From: Erwinia sp. JUb26
Lineage (GTDB): Bacteria; Pseudomonadota; Gammaproteobacteria; Enterobacterales; Enterobacteriaceae
Length of the DNA stretch: 64,000 bases
NCBI RefSeq assembly: GCF_003751505.1
Contig: NZ_RJVB01000005.1
Location: 186,001-250,000 of the forward strand
Direction: 5' to 3'
In this document: positions 1 through 7,304 of the stretch, piece after piece
How the letters are laid out: the number at the start of each line of letters is the position of its first letter
Position numbering within the stretch: position 1 is the first letter of the stretch
Notes under the pieces: generated by a model
Database searches by the model: none
Told to the model about the DNA's origin: nothing
What the model saw: the letters and a program-made list of their open reading frames with translations, nothing else
Made by a program: the position numbers and the translations under genes

Positions 1-458
1 TTCTGCCGCAGTCGGTGGCCGATAATATGGTGATTTCCATTCTCGATGAGATCAAAACGCCGTGGCACCTGATTGACGAGCAGCGCAAAGACGCGCTGGT
101 GCAGGAATGGATTAAGGACCTGGATATCAAGGTGACCAACCCGGATAACCCGCTTTCGACCCTTTCCGGCGGCAATCAGCAGAAGGTGGTGCTGGCCAAG
201 TGGATCCTCACCCGGCCAAAAGTATTAATTCTCGATGCCCCCACCGTCGGCGTGGATATCGGCGCGAAAGACAGTATTTACAAGCTGATCCACCGCCTCT
301 CCGGCGTCGGTATTTCCGTGCTTCTGATCACCGATGAAGCCCCGGAAGCCTATTACAACTGCGATCGCGTGCTGCATATGCAGCAGGGAAAGATCGTCAA
401 CGAGTTAATTCCTTCAACGCTGAGCGAACATCAACTCGCGGAGGCCATCAATGGCTAA
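1..458 (+). CDS. Sugar ABC transporter ATP-binding protein, C-terminal part (5' end outside window)
   Basis: This is the end of the ATPase subunit of a CUT2-type (RbsA/XylG-like) sugar importer; the frame enters at base 3 and about 150 residues of the second nucleotide-binding domain are visible. The ABC signature LSGGNQQKVVLAKW is intact. The Walker B region reads LILDAPTVGVDIGAK, so the glutamate normally seen in DEPT is alanine (GCC at 237-239). CUT2 ATPases are double-domain proteins, so the other site, outside the window, could still drive transport. The gene overlaps the first permease by 8 bp, showing translational coupling. The substrate is not visible here; the downstream epimerase and kinase suggest a pentose or pentulose. 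Confidence 0.9.
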   Translation, partial: LPQSVADNMVISILDEIKTPWHLIDEQRKDALVQEWIKDLDIKVTNPDNPLSTLSGGNQQKVVLAKWILTRPKVLILDAPTVGVDIGAKDSIYKLIHRLSGVGISVLLITDEAPEAYYNCDRVLHMQQGKIVNELIPSTLSEHQLAEAING

Positions 459-1437
459 CATTTTTAAATTGCCACGTTCGGTCGAAGGCTGGCTGGGCTG
501 GGTTATCGTCTTAATGCTGGTGCTGTTTTCGACGTTAAGCAGTGAGTTTTTGTCGATTCAGAACCTGCTGGACTTAACCGAAAGTTATGCCGTGACCGGC
601 ATTTTTGCGCTGGGCCTGTTTGTGGTGCTGGTGACCGGCGGCATTGATATTTCCTTCGCCGCCGTGGCGTCCGTCGCCCAGTATGTCATTGCCTCGCTGC
701 TGCTGAACGATGTCATCGCCAGCCCGCTGCTGTGCATCGTGCTGGCGATTGCCTGCGGCATCGTCTTCGGCCTGATCAACGCCGTTCTTATCTACTACCT
801 CAATATTGTCTCGATCATTATCACCATCAGCATGCAGTCGCTGCTGTTCGGCATGCTGATGTGGATCACCAACGGCCACAGTATCTACGACCTGCCCGAC
901 TGGTGGGTTAACCAGCGCACCATCCTGCCCTTCGAATTCGGTGGGGAAAGCTACCAGGTGGGCCTGCCGGTGGTGGTCATGCTCGGCATGGCACTGCTGA
1001 CCTGGCTGCTGCTGAATAAAACCCATATCGGTCGGCAGCTCTACGCCGTCGGCGGCAGCAATGAATCCGCACGTCGCATCGGTATCCGCGTCTCCGTTAT
1101 CTATCTGTTTGCCTATGGCTACCTGGGTGCGGCGGCGGCGATTGGCGGCATGCTGCAGGCCTATCGTATGAGCGAAGTGGTGCCTAATGCGCTGGTCGGC
1201 GGCGAGCTGGACGTGCTGGCGGCAGCGGTGTTGGGCGGAGCCAGCCTCTCCGGCGGCAGGGGTTCAGTGATCGGCACCCTGATGGGCGTATTCCTGATCG
1301 GCATTTTGAAAAACGGCCTGAACCTGATTGGCGTTTCCAGCTATTTCGTCAACATCGTGATTGGCGTCGTTATTGTCGCGGCTATCTGCGTCACCCACTA
1401 CAAGAAGCGCAAAGAAACCGATGTCGGCTTCGTCTGA
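451..1437 (+). CDS. Sugar ABC transporter permease (RbsC family), first of two
   Basis: A 328-residue inner-membrane permease of the BPD_transp_2 (RbsC/XylH) family with about 8-10 hydrophobic helices. Family features include the early GGIDISFAAVASV segment and the late LDVLAAAVLGGASLSGGRGS segment, thought to lie near the ATPase contact. GGAGG about seven bases before the ATG supports the start, which lies inside the end of the ATPase gene. A second, different permease follows, so the channel is probably a heterodimer as in the E. coli YtfT/YjfF system. The cytoplasmic tail is basic (HYKKRKE). Confidence 0.92.
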   Translation: MANIFKLPRSVEGWLGWVIVLMLVLFSTLSSEFLSIQNLLDLTESYAVTGIFALGLFVVLVTGGIDISFAAVASVAQYVIASLLLNDVIASPLLCIVLAIACGIVFGLINAVLIYYLNIVSIIITISMQSLLFGMLMWITNGHSIYDLPDWWVNQRTILPFEFGGESYQVGLPVVVMLGMALLTWLLLNKTHIGRQLYAVGGSNESARRIGIRVSVIYLFAYGYLGAAAAIGGMLQAYRMSEVVPNALVGGELDVLAAAVLGGASLSGGRGSVIGTLMGVFLIGILKNGLNLIGVSSYFVNIVIGVVIVAAICVTHYKKRKETDVGFV

Positions 1438-1450
1438 CGGAGACTGTTGA

Positions 1451-2497
1451 ATGAAAAATAAATCGTTTTTACCCCTGGACGGGACCAGCACCGGGCTGCT
1501 CGGTATCTGCCTGATTGCCACGGTAGCCTTTTCACTGGCGATGCCGGGCCGCTTTCTGACCGAAAATACCTTTCTGAGCATTGCGTTTCAGCTGCCGGAG
1601 CTGGGCCTGCTGACCTTTGCGATGTTTGTACCGATGCTGAGCGGCGGCCTGAATCTGTCGATTATCGGCACGGCCAACCTCACCAGCCTGTTTATGGCCT
1701 GGCTGCTGATCCACTACGTGCCGGTTGATGCCAGTATCGGCGTGCAGCTGATGTGGCTGCTGCTGGCGCTGCTGGGCGCGGCGGTGATTGCGGTGCTGAT
1801 CGGCGTACTGACCGGGCTGATGATTTCCCGCATCGGCGCGCACCCGATTCTGGTGACGCTCGGCAGCATGACGATTATCAGCGGCGTTGGGGTGTATCTG
1901 ACCAAAGGCGCGGCGCTGAGCGGCATGCCGCCGATCGTGCGCAGCATGGGATCGGAGGTGATCGGGGGGATCCCGGTTCCGCTGATTATCTTTCTTGTCG
2001 CCACCGTCTTTCTCGCCCTGCTGCTGGGCAGAACGCGCCTTGGCAAAAATATCTATATGTGCGGCAGCAACATCAACGCCACCTGGTTCAGCGGCATCCG
2101 CACCGACCGCATCATGATGGCGATTTACGCTATTTCCAGCCTGCTGTGCGTGCTGGCGGGGCTGATCATGATGGCCCGCTTCAACTCGGCGCGCATGGGC
2201 TACGGCGATTCGTATCTGCTGCTGACGGTGCTGGCGATTGTGCTGGGCGGAACCGACCCGTTCGGCGGCGTGGGCAAAGTTGTCCACGTCTTCTGCGCGC
2301 TGCTGGTGCTGCAGGTGATCGCCACCGGGCTGAGCCTGGCGGGTGTCAGCCTGCACTTCAACCTGGCGGTGTGGGGCATCACGCTGATTTTCGCCCTGGC
2401 GTTCAAATTCTTTAAAAACAAATGGCAGGCGCAGCGGGCGATGAAGCTGAACAGGAAAAAACACCAGCAGCTGCTGGCAACACGTGGGGAAAGATAA
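1451..2497 (+). CDS. Sugar ABC transporter permease (RbsC family), second of two
   Basis: A 348-residue RbsC-type permease, 13 bp after the first one, with GGAG eight bases before its ATG. It has the family pattern: PMLSGGLNLSIIGTANLTS near the first third, GLMISRIGAHPILVTLGSM in the middle, and LLLTVLAIVLGGTDPFGGVGK near the end. The lysine/arginine-rich C-terminus (KLNRKKHQQLLATRGER) is cytoplasmic. Its stop codon overlaps the next start codon by one base (TAATG). Together with the upstream ATPase and permease it completes the membrane part of the importer; the periplasmic binding protein must lie before the window or elsewhere. Confidence 0.92.
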   Translation: MKNKSFLPLDGTSTGLLGICLIATVAFSLAMPGRFLTENTFLSIAFQLPELGLLTFAMFVPMLSGGLNLSIIGTANLTSLFMAWLLIHYVPVDASIGVQLMWLLLALLGAAVIAVLIGVLTGLMISRIGAHPILVTLGSMTIISGVGVYLTKGAALSGMPPIVRSMGSEVIGGIPVPLIIFLVATVFLALLLGRTRLGKNIYMCGSNINATWFSGIRTDRIMMAIYAISSLLCVLAGLIMMARFNSARMGYGDSYLLLTVLAIVLGGTDPFGGVGKVVHVFCALLVLQVIATGLSLAGVSLHFNLAVWGITLIFALAFKFFKNKWQAQRAMKLNRKKHQQLLATRGER

Positions 2498-3390
2498 TGC
2501 GTAGGCATCCATTAGGGATTTACGAAAAAGCGCTGCCGAAAGGGACCAGCTGGGTGGAAAAGCTGGCCGTGGCGAAATCCTGCGGGTTTGATTTCGTCGA
2601 GATGTCGGTGGATGAAAGCGATGAACGCCTCGCGCGACTGGACTGGACGCAGGCGGAACGCATGGAGATTATCCGGGCGATCCAGCAGACCGGCGTGCGC
2701 ATTCCCACCCTGTGCCTGTCGGCGCACCGCCGCTTCCCGTTTGGCAGCCGCGATGCAGAAACCCGCCGGCAGGCGTATGCCATTATGGAGAAAGCCGTGC
2801 GTCTGGCGCAGGATCTGGGCATCCGCACCATCCAGCTGGCCGGTTACGACGTCTATTACGAACCGCAGGACGACGACACCATCGCCCGCTTCGAGGAGTC
2901 CGTGGCCTGGGCCGTTGAGCTGGCCGCCGGAGCGCAGGTGATGTGCGCGGTGGAAATTATGGATACGCCGTTTATGAACTCCATCAGCAAGTGGCAGGCG
3001 CTAAATCAGAAAATTAACTCGCCGTGGTTCACGGTTTATCCGGATATCGGCAATCTGACGGCCTGGGGCAACGAGGTGGACAGCGAGCTGACCGGCGGCA
3101 TCGATCGGATTGCGGCTATCCACCTGAAAGATACGCTGCCGGTCACGCCGGATTCACCGGGCCAGTTCCGCGATGTGCCGTTCGGCGAGGGCTGCGTTGA
3201 TTTTGTGCAGTTCTTTAAAACCCTGCGCCGCCTGAACTATCGCGGCACCTTCCTGATTGAGATGTGGACGGAGAAAGCGGACGAGCCGCTGCTGGAAATC
3301 ATTCGCGCCCGTCAGTGGATTGAAGACAAAATGGCCGCAGCAGGCTGGGGTGAAACCCGTGGCGCGCTGCTCAGCCCGGAGGCAGTATGA
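2497..3390 (+). CDS. Sugar-phosphate 3-epimerase / isomerase (UlaE/SgbU-like)
   Basis: A 297-residue xylose-isomerase-like TIM-barrel protein resembling L-ribulose-5-phosphate 3-epimerases (UlaE, SgbU). It opens with LGIYEKALPKGTSWVEKLAVAKSCGFDFVEMSVDE, and carries the metal/substrate residues of the fold in VEIMDT, YPDIGNLTAWG, IHLKDT and FLIEMW. The ATG at 2497 is chosen because it overlaps the permease stop as TAATG and has GGGGA in front. An in-frame start farther upstream would lie inside the permease. The next gene overlaps by ATGA. In the L-xylulose/L-ascorbate type pathway this enzyme turns L-xylulose 5-phosphate into (or from) L-ribulose 5-phosphate, which fits the kinase downstream. 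Confidence 0.85.
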   Translation: MRRHPLGIYEKALPKGTSWVEKLAVAKSCGFDFVEMSVDESDERLARLDWTQAERMEIIRAIQQTGVRIPTLCLSAHRRFPFGSRDAETRRQAYAIMEKAVRLAQDLGIRTIQLAGYDVYYEPQDDDTIARFEESVAWAVELAAGAQVMCAVEIMDTPFMNSISKWQALNQKINSPWFTVYPDIGNLTAWGNEVDSELTGGIDRIAAIHLKDTLPVTPDSPGQFRDVPFGEGCVDFVQFFKTLRRLNYRGTFLIEMWTEKADEPLLEIIRARQWIEDKMAAAGWGETRGALLSPEAV

Positions 3391-4874
3391 GCCACTACTA
3401 TATGGGCGTTGATTTAGGCGGGACGGTGACCAAAGCGGGGATTTATACCGCCGACGGCCAGGAGGTCAAAGTCGTTGAGCTGGCGGTTCCGCTGCTCAGC
3501 GAACAGATGGGCTTCTGCGAGCGCGATATGGCCGAGCTGTGGTCCGCCACTGGCCGGGTGATTCGCCAGGCGCTGGCGGAAAGCGGCATCGCGGCGGAAG
3601 CCATTCGCGGCGTGAGCTTCTCCGCCCACGGTAAAGGGCTTTATCTGGTGGATAAGCAGGGCCAGCCGGTGCGTAACGGCATCGTTTCCTCCGACTCACG
3701 CGCGCAGCCGCTGGTCAGCCGCTGGAAAAGTGAAGGCCGCGATGCCGAAGCTTACGGGCGCAGCCTGCAACAGCTGTGGCCGTCACATCCGGCGGCGCTG
3801 CTCGGCTGGCTGAAAGAGCATGAGCCAGAGAACTATCAGCGCGCGGGCTATATTCTGATGGTCCACGACTACATTCGCTACTGCCTGACCGGCGAGTTTG
3901 CCTGCGAAGAGACCAACATCTCCGGCAGTAACCTGTTTAACCAGCAAGAAGGAGCGTTCGACCCTGCGCTGTTTAACATCTTCGGTATTGCTGAGATGGC
4001 GGAGAAGGCCCCGCCGGTAATCGGTTCCGCCGACTGCGCCGGATACGTTACCGAGCAGGCCGCCGCGCAGTGCGGACTGAAAGCCGGAACGCCGGTCTTT
4101 GGCGGGCTGTTTGACGTCGTCGGCGCAGCGCTGGCGTCGGGCGTGCACGACAGTTCCTGCCTGAGCGCCGTGGCGGGCACCTGGAGCATCGCCACCCGCG
4201 TTTTCGACCGCATTGAGCCATCGGATTACCCTTACGTGTGGGGCAAATACTGCATTCCCGGCACTTTCTTCGTCCACGAAGGCAGCCCGACTTCCGCCAG
4301 CAACCTCGCCTGGTTTGTGAAGCAGTTCTTCCCGGATCTGCCGGACAGCTACCGGCAGTTTAATCAGTGGGCGAAGGAGGGCTATGAAAAGGACAGCGAT
4401 ATTCTGTTTTATCCATGGCTGTACGGCTCCAACTTCCACGACAGCCTGCACGGCGGTTTCCTGGGGCTGAGCGGCCACCACGGCCGGGAAGATATGATCT
4501 ATGCCATCTATCAGGGCATCGTTTTCTCCCATCTGCTGCATCAGGATCGCGTGCAGGATCTGGCCGCGGGCAGCGCCATCATCCGCTTTACCGGCGGCCC
4601 CACGCATTCGGATATCTGGATGCAGATGTTCTGTGACGCCAGCAACCTGCCGCTGGAAATTGTAGACGTGAAACAGTCCGGCTGCCGCGCGGCGGCGATC
4701 TGCGCGGCGGTCGGCGCGGGCGAATACAGCGATTTCCAGACGGCGATGCAGCACTGCCAGCCGCCCACCCTTCGCCTGGAGCCGAACCCGGCCAAACACG
4801 CGATGCTGAGAAAACGCTTTGAACGCTTTAAGCGGATTGCCGGGGCGTTAAGTGAGGTGAAGGATATCGTCTGA
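3387..4874 (+). CDS. FGGY-family carbohydrate kinase, L-xylulose kinase (LyxK)-like
   Basis: A 495-residue kinase with the two-domain FGGY fold. The N-terminal phosphate loop is GVDLGGTVTKAG; the C-terminal domain has GGLFDVVGAALASG, SAVAGTWSIATRV and TGGPTHSDIWMQM. Length and many motifs (SFSAHGKGLYLVDK, SSDSRA, WLKEHEPE, HDYIRYCLTG, GTWS, HEGSPTS, PWLYGSN) agree with E. coli LyxK, which phosphorylates L-xylulose. Its ATG overlaps the epimerase stop by four bases. Last gene of the operon; a hairpin follows at 4935-4970. The exact ketose is an inference. Confidence 0.85.
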   Translation: MSHYYMGVDLGGTVTKAGIYTADGQEVKVVELAVPLLSEQMGFCERDMAELWSATGRVIRQALAESGIAAEAIRGVSFSAHGKGLYLVDKQGQPVRNGIVSSDSRAQPLVSRWKSEGRDAEAYGRSLQQLWPSHPAALLGWLKEHEPENYQRAGYILMVHDYIRYCLTGEFACEETNISGSNLFNQQEGAFDPALFNIFGIAEMAEKAPPVIGSADCAGYVTEQAAAQCGLKAGTPVFGGLFDVVGAALASGVHDSSCLSAVAGTWSIATRVFDRIEPSDYPYVWGKYCIPGTFFVHEGSPTSASNLAWFVKQFFPDLPDSYRQFNQWAKEGYEKDSDILFYPWLYGSNFHDSLHGGFLGLSGHHGREDMIYAIYQGIVFSHLLHQDRVQDLAAGSAIIRFTGGPTHSDIWMQMFCDASNLPLEIVDVKQSGCRAAAICAAVGAGEYSDFQTAMQHCQPPTLRLEPNPAKHAMLRKRFERFKRIAGALSEVKDIV

Positions 4875-4934
4875 TCGCGCAGTCGCCTGACAGCCCACCA
4901 GCGATCGGTTTCTCGATGAAAACCAGTGGGAGAA

Positions 4935-4970
4935 CTGCCATCCCCCCGGCAGGAAGAGGGGGAATGGCAG
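4935..4970. terminator. Hairpin between convergent kinase and LysR genes
   Basis: CTGCCATCCCCC pairs with GGGGGAATGGCAG (one bulged A) around a short loop. There is no clear T-tract, so this is only a probable end point serving both convergent genes. Confidence 0.45.
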
Positions 4971-4993
4971 ACGCCGCCGCGCAAACCGCCCCG

Positions 4994-5902
4994 TCAGGCC
5001 GGAACGTACACTTCGTGAATACCGTTGAAGTTCTGTAGCCGCTCGCGCCACCACATCGCCGCGTTGCCGGTGGCGCTGGACTTCCATGCCAGGAACGCCT
5101 GGTCGCGGCGGGTTTCGCTATCAAGCTGGCGCTCCACCAGCGCACCGCTTTCCAGATGCGGTGCGGCCAGATAGCGCGGCAGATAGCCGCAGCCGAGCCC
5201 CGCCACCTGCGCCTGCACCTTATCGCTGAAGCTATGCACGCTGAGGATCGGCTGATCGTCGAGGATCCTCAGGTCCATCCCCTCCGCATGTCGCGAACTG
5301 TCGCGCACGACTACGGCACGGTACTGGCGGATCTGATCGCGCAGCAGCGGCGCGGGCAGCGCGGCCAGCGGATGCTCCGGCGCAATGGCAAAGACATATT
5401 CCAGCCAGCCGATAGGCACACACTCAACGCCCGCGTGGCGCGCGGGCTGCTGCACGGCACCAAACACAATATCGGCATCGCCGTAGCTCAGCGCTTCCCA
5501 GCATCCGGCCAGCACATCGTGGCGGAACATCAGCCGCGTGTGCTGGTGCTGCTGGTAAAACTCGTCGATCAGCCCGGAGAGCAGTGAAAACGGCACAGAG
5601 GCATCCAGACTGATGGTGAGCTTGCTCTCCCAGCCGCTTTCCACGTACTGCGCCTGCTGCTCAAGCTCGCCCACTGCCCGTAATAAGACGCGTCCTTTCT
5701 CCAGCATCAGCCTGCCGGTTGGCGTGAATGTCGCGCGATGGCCGGAGCGATCCAGCAGCGTGATATTCAGGTCACTTTCCATTTTCTGCACGGTATAGCT
5801 CAGCGCGGAGGCCGTTTTAAACAGCCTGGCCGCCGCTGCGGCAAAGGTGCCGTGCCGGTCCAGCGCATCCAGAATCAGCAGCGCTTCAAGGTTTAATCGC
5901 AT
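4994..5902 (-). CDS. LysR-family regulator, YhaJ-like
   Basis: A 302-residue LysR-type regulator. The N-terminal winged helix (LNLEALLILDALDRHGTFAAAAARLFKTASALSYTVQKMES, then LLDRSGHRATFTPTGRLMLEKGR) closely resembles E. coli YhaJ, an activator of the DoxX-family gene yqjF in response to aromatic breakdown products. I chose the ATG at 5902 because GGGGA precedes it by six bases; a start 18 bases upstream is also in frame but has no better site. It is divergent from the YcaC-like gene at 6033. The shared promoter block in front of that gene and of its copy at 15178-15819 suggests this protein controls both (inference). Confidence 0.88.
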   Translation of the reverse strand: MRLNLEALLILDALDRHGTFAAAAARLFKTASALSYTVQKMESDLNITLLDRSGHRATFTPTGRLMLEKGRVLLRAVGELEQQAQYVESGWESKLTISLDASVPFSLLSGLIDEFYQQHQHTRLMFRHDVLAGCWEALSYGDADIVFGAVQQPARHAGVECVPIGWLEYVFAIAPEHPLAALPAPLLRDQIRQYRAVVVRDSSRHAEGMDLRILDDQPILSVHSFSDKVQAQVAGLGCGYLPRYLAAPHLESGALVERQLDSETRRDQAFLAWKSSATGNAAMWWRERLQNFNGIHEVYVPA

Positions 5903-5925
5903 GGTGTTCCCCAAACCCAAAAATT

Positions 5926-5957
5926 GTTTAACAACAACCTAAATTCTTTCCGTTATC
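5926..5957 (+). promoter_or_regulatory. Conserved promoter block A (candidate LysR-type box)
   Basis: Between the LysR gene and the YcaC-like gene the sequence CTAAATTCTTTCCGTTATC (5939-5957) recurs with one change upstream of the second YcaC-like gene. Immediately before it TTTA-N9-TAAA fits the T-N11-A pattern of LysR operators. The block ends 75 bases before the start codon. Confidence 0.6.
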
Positions 5958-6032
5958 AACCAAAGCGCGCCTCTCGTATTGTGTAAACACGCAAGACGAA
6001 CTGCAAACCAACAACTTAACGAGGATTTAAAA

Positions 6033-6674
6033 ATGTCTAAATTTGACCTGCTGGACCCACAGAACTCCACCCTGATTTTCATCGACCACCAGCCACAAAT
6101 GTCTTTCGGCGTCGCCAACATCGATCGCCAGCAGCTTAAAAATAACACCGTTGCTTTAGCCAAAGCAGGCAAAATTTTTAACGTGCCGACTATTTATACC
6201 TCGGTCGAAACCGAAAGCTTCAGCGGCTACATCTGGCCAGAACTGCTGGCGGTTCACCCGGAGTCTACGCCGATTGAACGTACCTCGATGAACTCCTGGG
6301 AAGATGAAGCCTTTGTGAAAGCCGTAAAAGCCACCGGCCGTAAAAAGCTGATTATCTCCGCCCTGTGGACTGAAGTGTGTCTGACCTTCCCGGCGCTGAT
6401 GGCGCTGAAAGAGGGCTTCGAAGTTTACGTGGTGACCGACACTTCCGGCGGCACAAGCGTCGATGCCCACGAGCGCTCCATCGACCGCATGGTGCAGGCC
6501 GGTGCAGTACCGGTGACCTGGCAGCAGGTGCTGCTGGAGTACCAGCGCGACTGGTCACGCAAAGAGACCTACGACGCGGTGATGGACCTGGTGCGCGAGC
6601 ACAGCGGTGCCTACGGCATGGGCGTAGATTACGCCTACACCATGGTCCACAAAGCCCCGGCCCGTAAAGCCTGA
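6033..6674 (+). CDS. YcaC-like isochorismatase-superfamily hydrolase, copy 1
   Basis: A 213-residue cysteine hydrolase. The putative catalytic residues are visible: Asp in LIFIDHQPQM, and Cys in WTEVCLTFPALMALKEGF, with the family's VVTDTSGG strand. It resembles E. coli YcaC, an octameric enzyme whose substrate is not established. GAGG precedes the ATG by about eight bases. The encoded protein differs from the product of 15178-15819 by a single residue near the end (TMVHK here, TLVHK there), while the DNA differs at many silent sites. It is first of an operon with an ABM protein and an amidohydrolase, divergent from the YhaJ-like regulator. Confidence 0.9.
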   Translation: MSKFDLLDPQNSTLIFIDHQPQMSFGVANIDRQQLKNNTVALAKAGKIFNVPTIYTSVETESFSGYIWPELLAVHPESTPIERTSMNSWEDEAFVKAVKATGRKKLIISALWTEVCLTFPALMALKEGFEVYVVTDTSGGTSVDAHERSIDRMVQAGAVPVTWQQVLLEYQRDWSRKETYDAVMDLVREHSGAYGMGVDYAYTMVHKAPARKA

Positions 6675-6681
6675 TCCCCCG

Positions 6682-6704
6682 GCCCCCGGATCGCATCCGG
6701 GGGC
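6682..6704 (+). terminator. Strong intercistronic hairpin
   Basis: GCCCCCGGAT, loop CGC, ATCCGGGGGC, then GTTTA. It lies in the 45-bp gap between the YcaC-like gene and the next one, whose ribosome site GGAG follows directly. With only three Ts it may be an attenuator or mRNA-stabilising hairpin that keeps the first gene at higher level. Confidence 0.55.
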
Positions 6705-6719
6705 GTTTAGGAGAGTAAC

Positions 6720-7304
6720 ATGGATTATCCACATCAGCCTGAGCACGTTACCCTGGTCATCACCCACCGTCTGCTGCCGGGTAAGCAGCCGGTGTATGAA
6801 CAGTGGCTGGAAAAAGTGATGCCGCAGGCGGCATTATTCGACGGCCACCTCGGCGTTAATATTTTAAGGCCGGTTCACGGCGAACAGACCTACACGGTTC
6901 TGATCAGGTTCGACACGCTGGATAATCTTTATCGCTGGATTAACTCAACCCAGCGCCATGCGCTGATCGCCGAACTGCCGGCCATGCTGTGCGGCCCGGA
7001 GCATATTGAACTGCGGCCGGGCGCGGCATTCTGGTTTACCCCGCCCACCCCGGAGCGTAAGGCACCGAAAAAGTGGAAGCAGTTTCTGATCACCCTCGGG
7101 GTTATCTATCCCTCCACCAATCTGGTGCCGTGGTTCTGGGGGGCGGTTCTGCCCGCGGCTAAAGGCACGCCGTGGGGACATTTACTTAACGACGCATCCG
7201 TTGTCGCCCTGGTGGTGTTTCTGTGGATGCCGGTGGTAACACGTCTATTCGCTAACTGGCTCGCCCCGCGTGGGAAGTCGAACCTGGAGAGTAATAATGA
7301 ATAG
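6720..7304 (+). CDS. ABM-domain protein with C-terminal membrane segments
   Basis: A 194-residue protein. Residues about 8-100 look like an antibiotic-biosynthesis-monooxygenase (ABM) ferredoxin-like domain (VTLVITHRLLPGKQPVYEQWLEKVMPQAALFDGHLGVNILRP, TYTVLIRFDTLDNLYRWINS). This is followed by two hydrophobic stretches (about 118-145 and 157-178) that should anchor it in the inner membrane. ABM domains often act on or sense quinones and other small aromatics, but the substrate is unknown here. GGAG lies upstream. Its stop overlaps the next gene by eight bases, so the two are probably translated together. Confidence 0.75.
   Translation: MDYPHQPEHVTLVITHRLLPGKQPVYEQWLEKVMPQAALFDGHLGVNILRPVHGEQTYTVLIRFDTLDNLYRWINSTQRHALIAELPAMLCGPEHIELRPGAAFWFTPPTPERKAPKKWKQFLITLGVIYPSTNLVPWFWGAVLPAAKGTPWGHLLNDASVVALVVFLWMPVVTRLFANWLAPRGKSNLESNNE

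Noticed and set aside
1532-2512. Minus-strand frame opposite the second permease
   Set aside because: His/Gln/Arg-rich reverse reading of a membrane protein gene; no start context.
6682-6704. Strong hairpin read as a full terminator splitting the first YcaC operon
   Set aside because: Only three Ts follow, and the next ribosome site begins directly after, so it is kept as an attenuator or processing hairpin.
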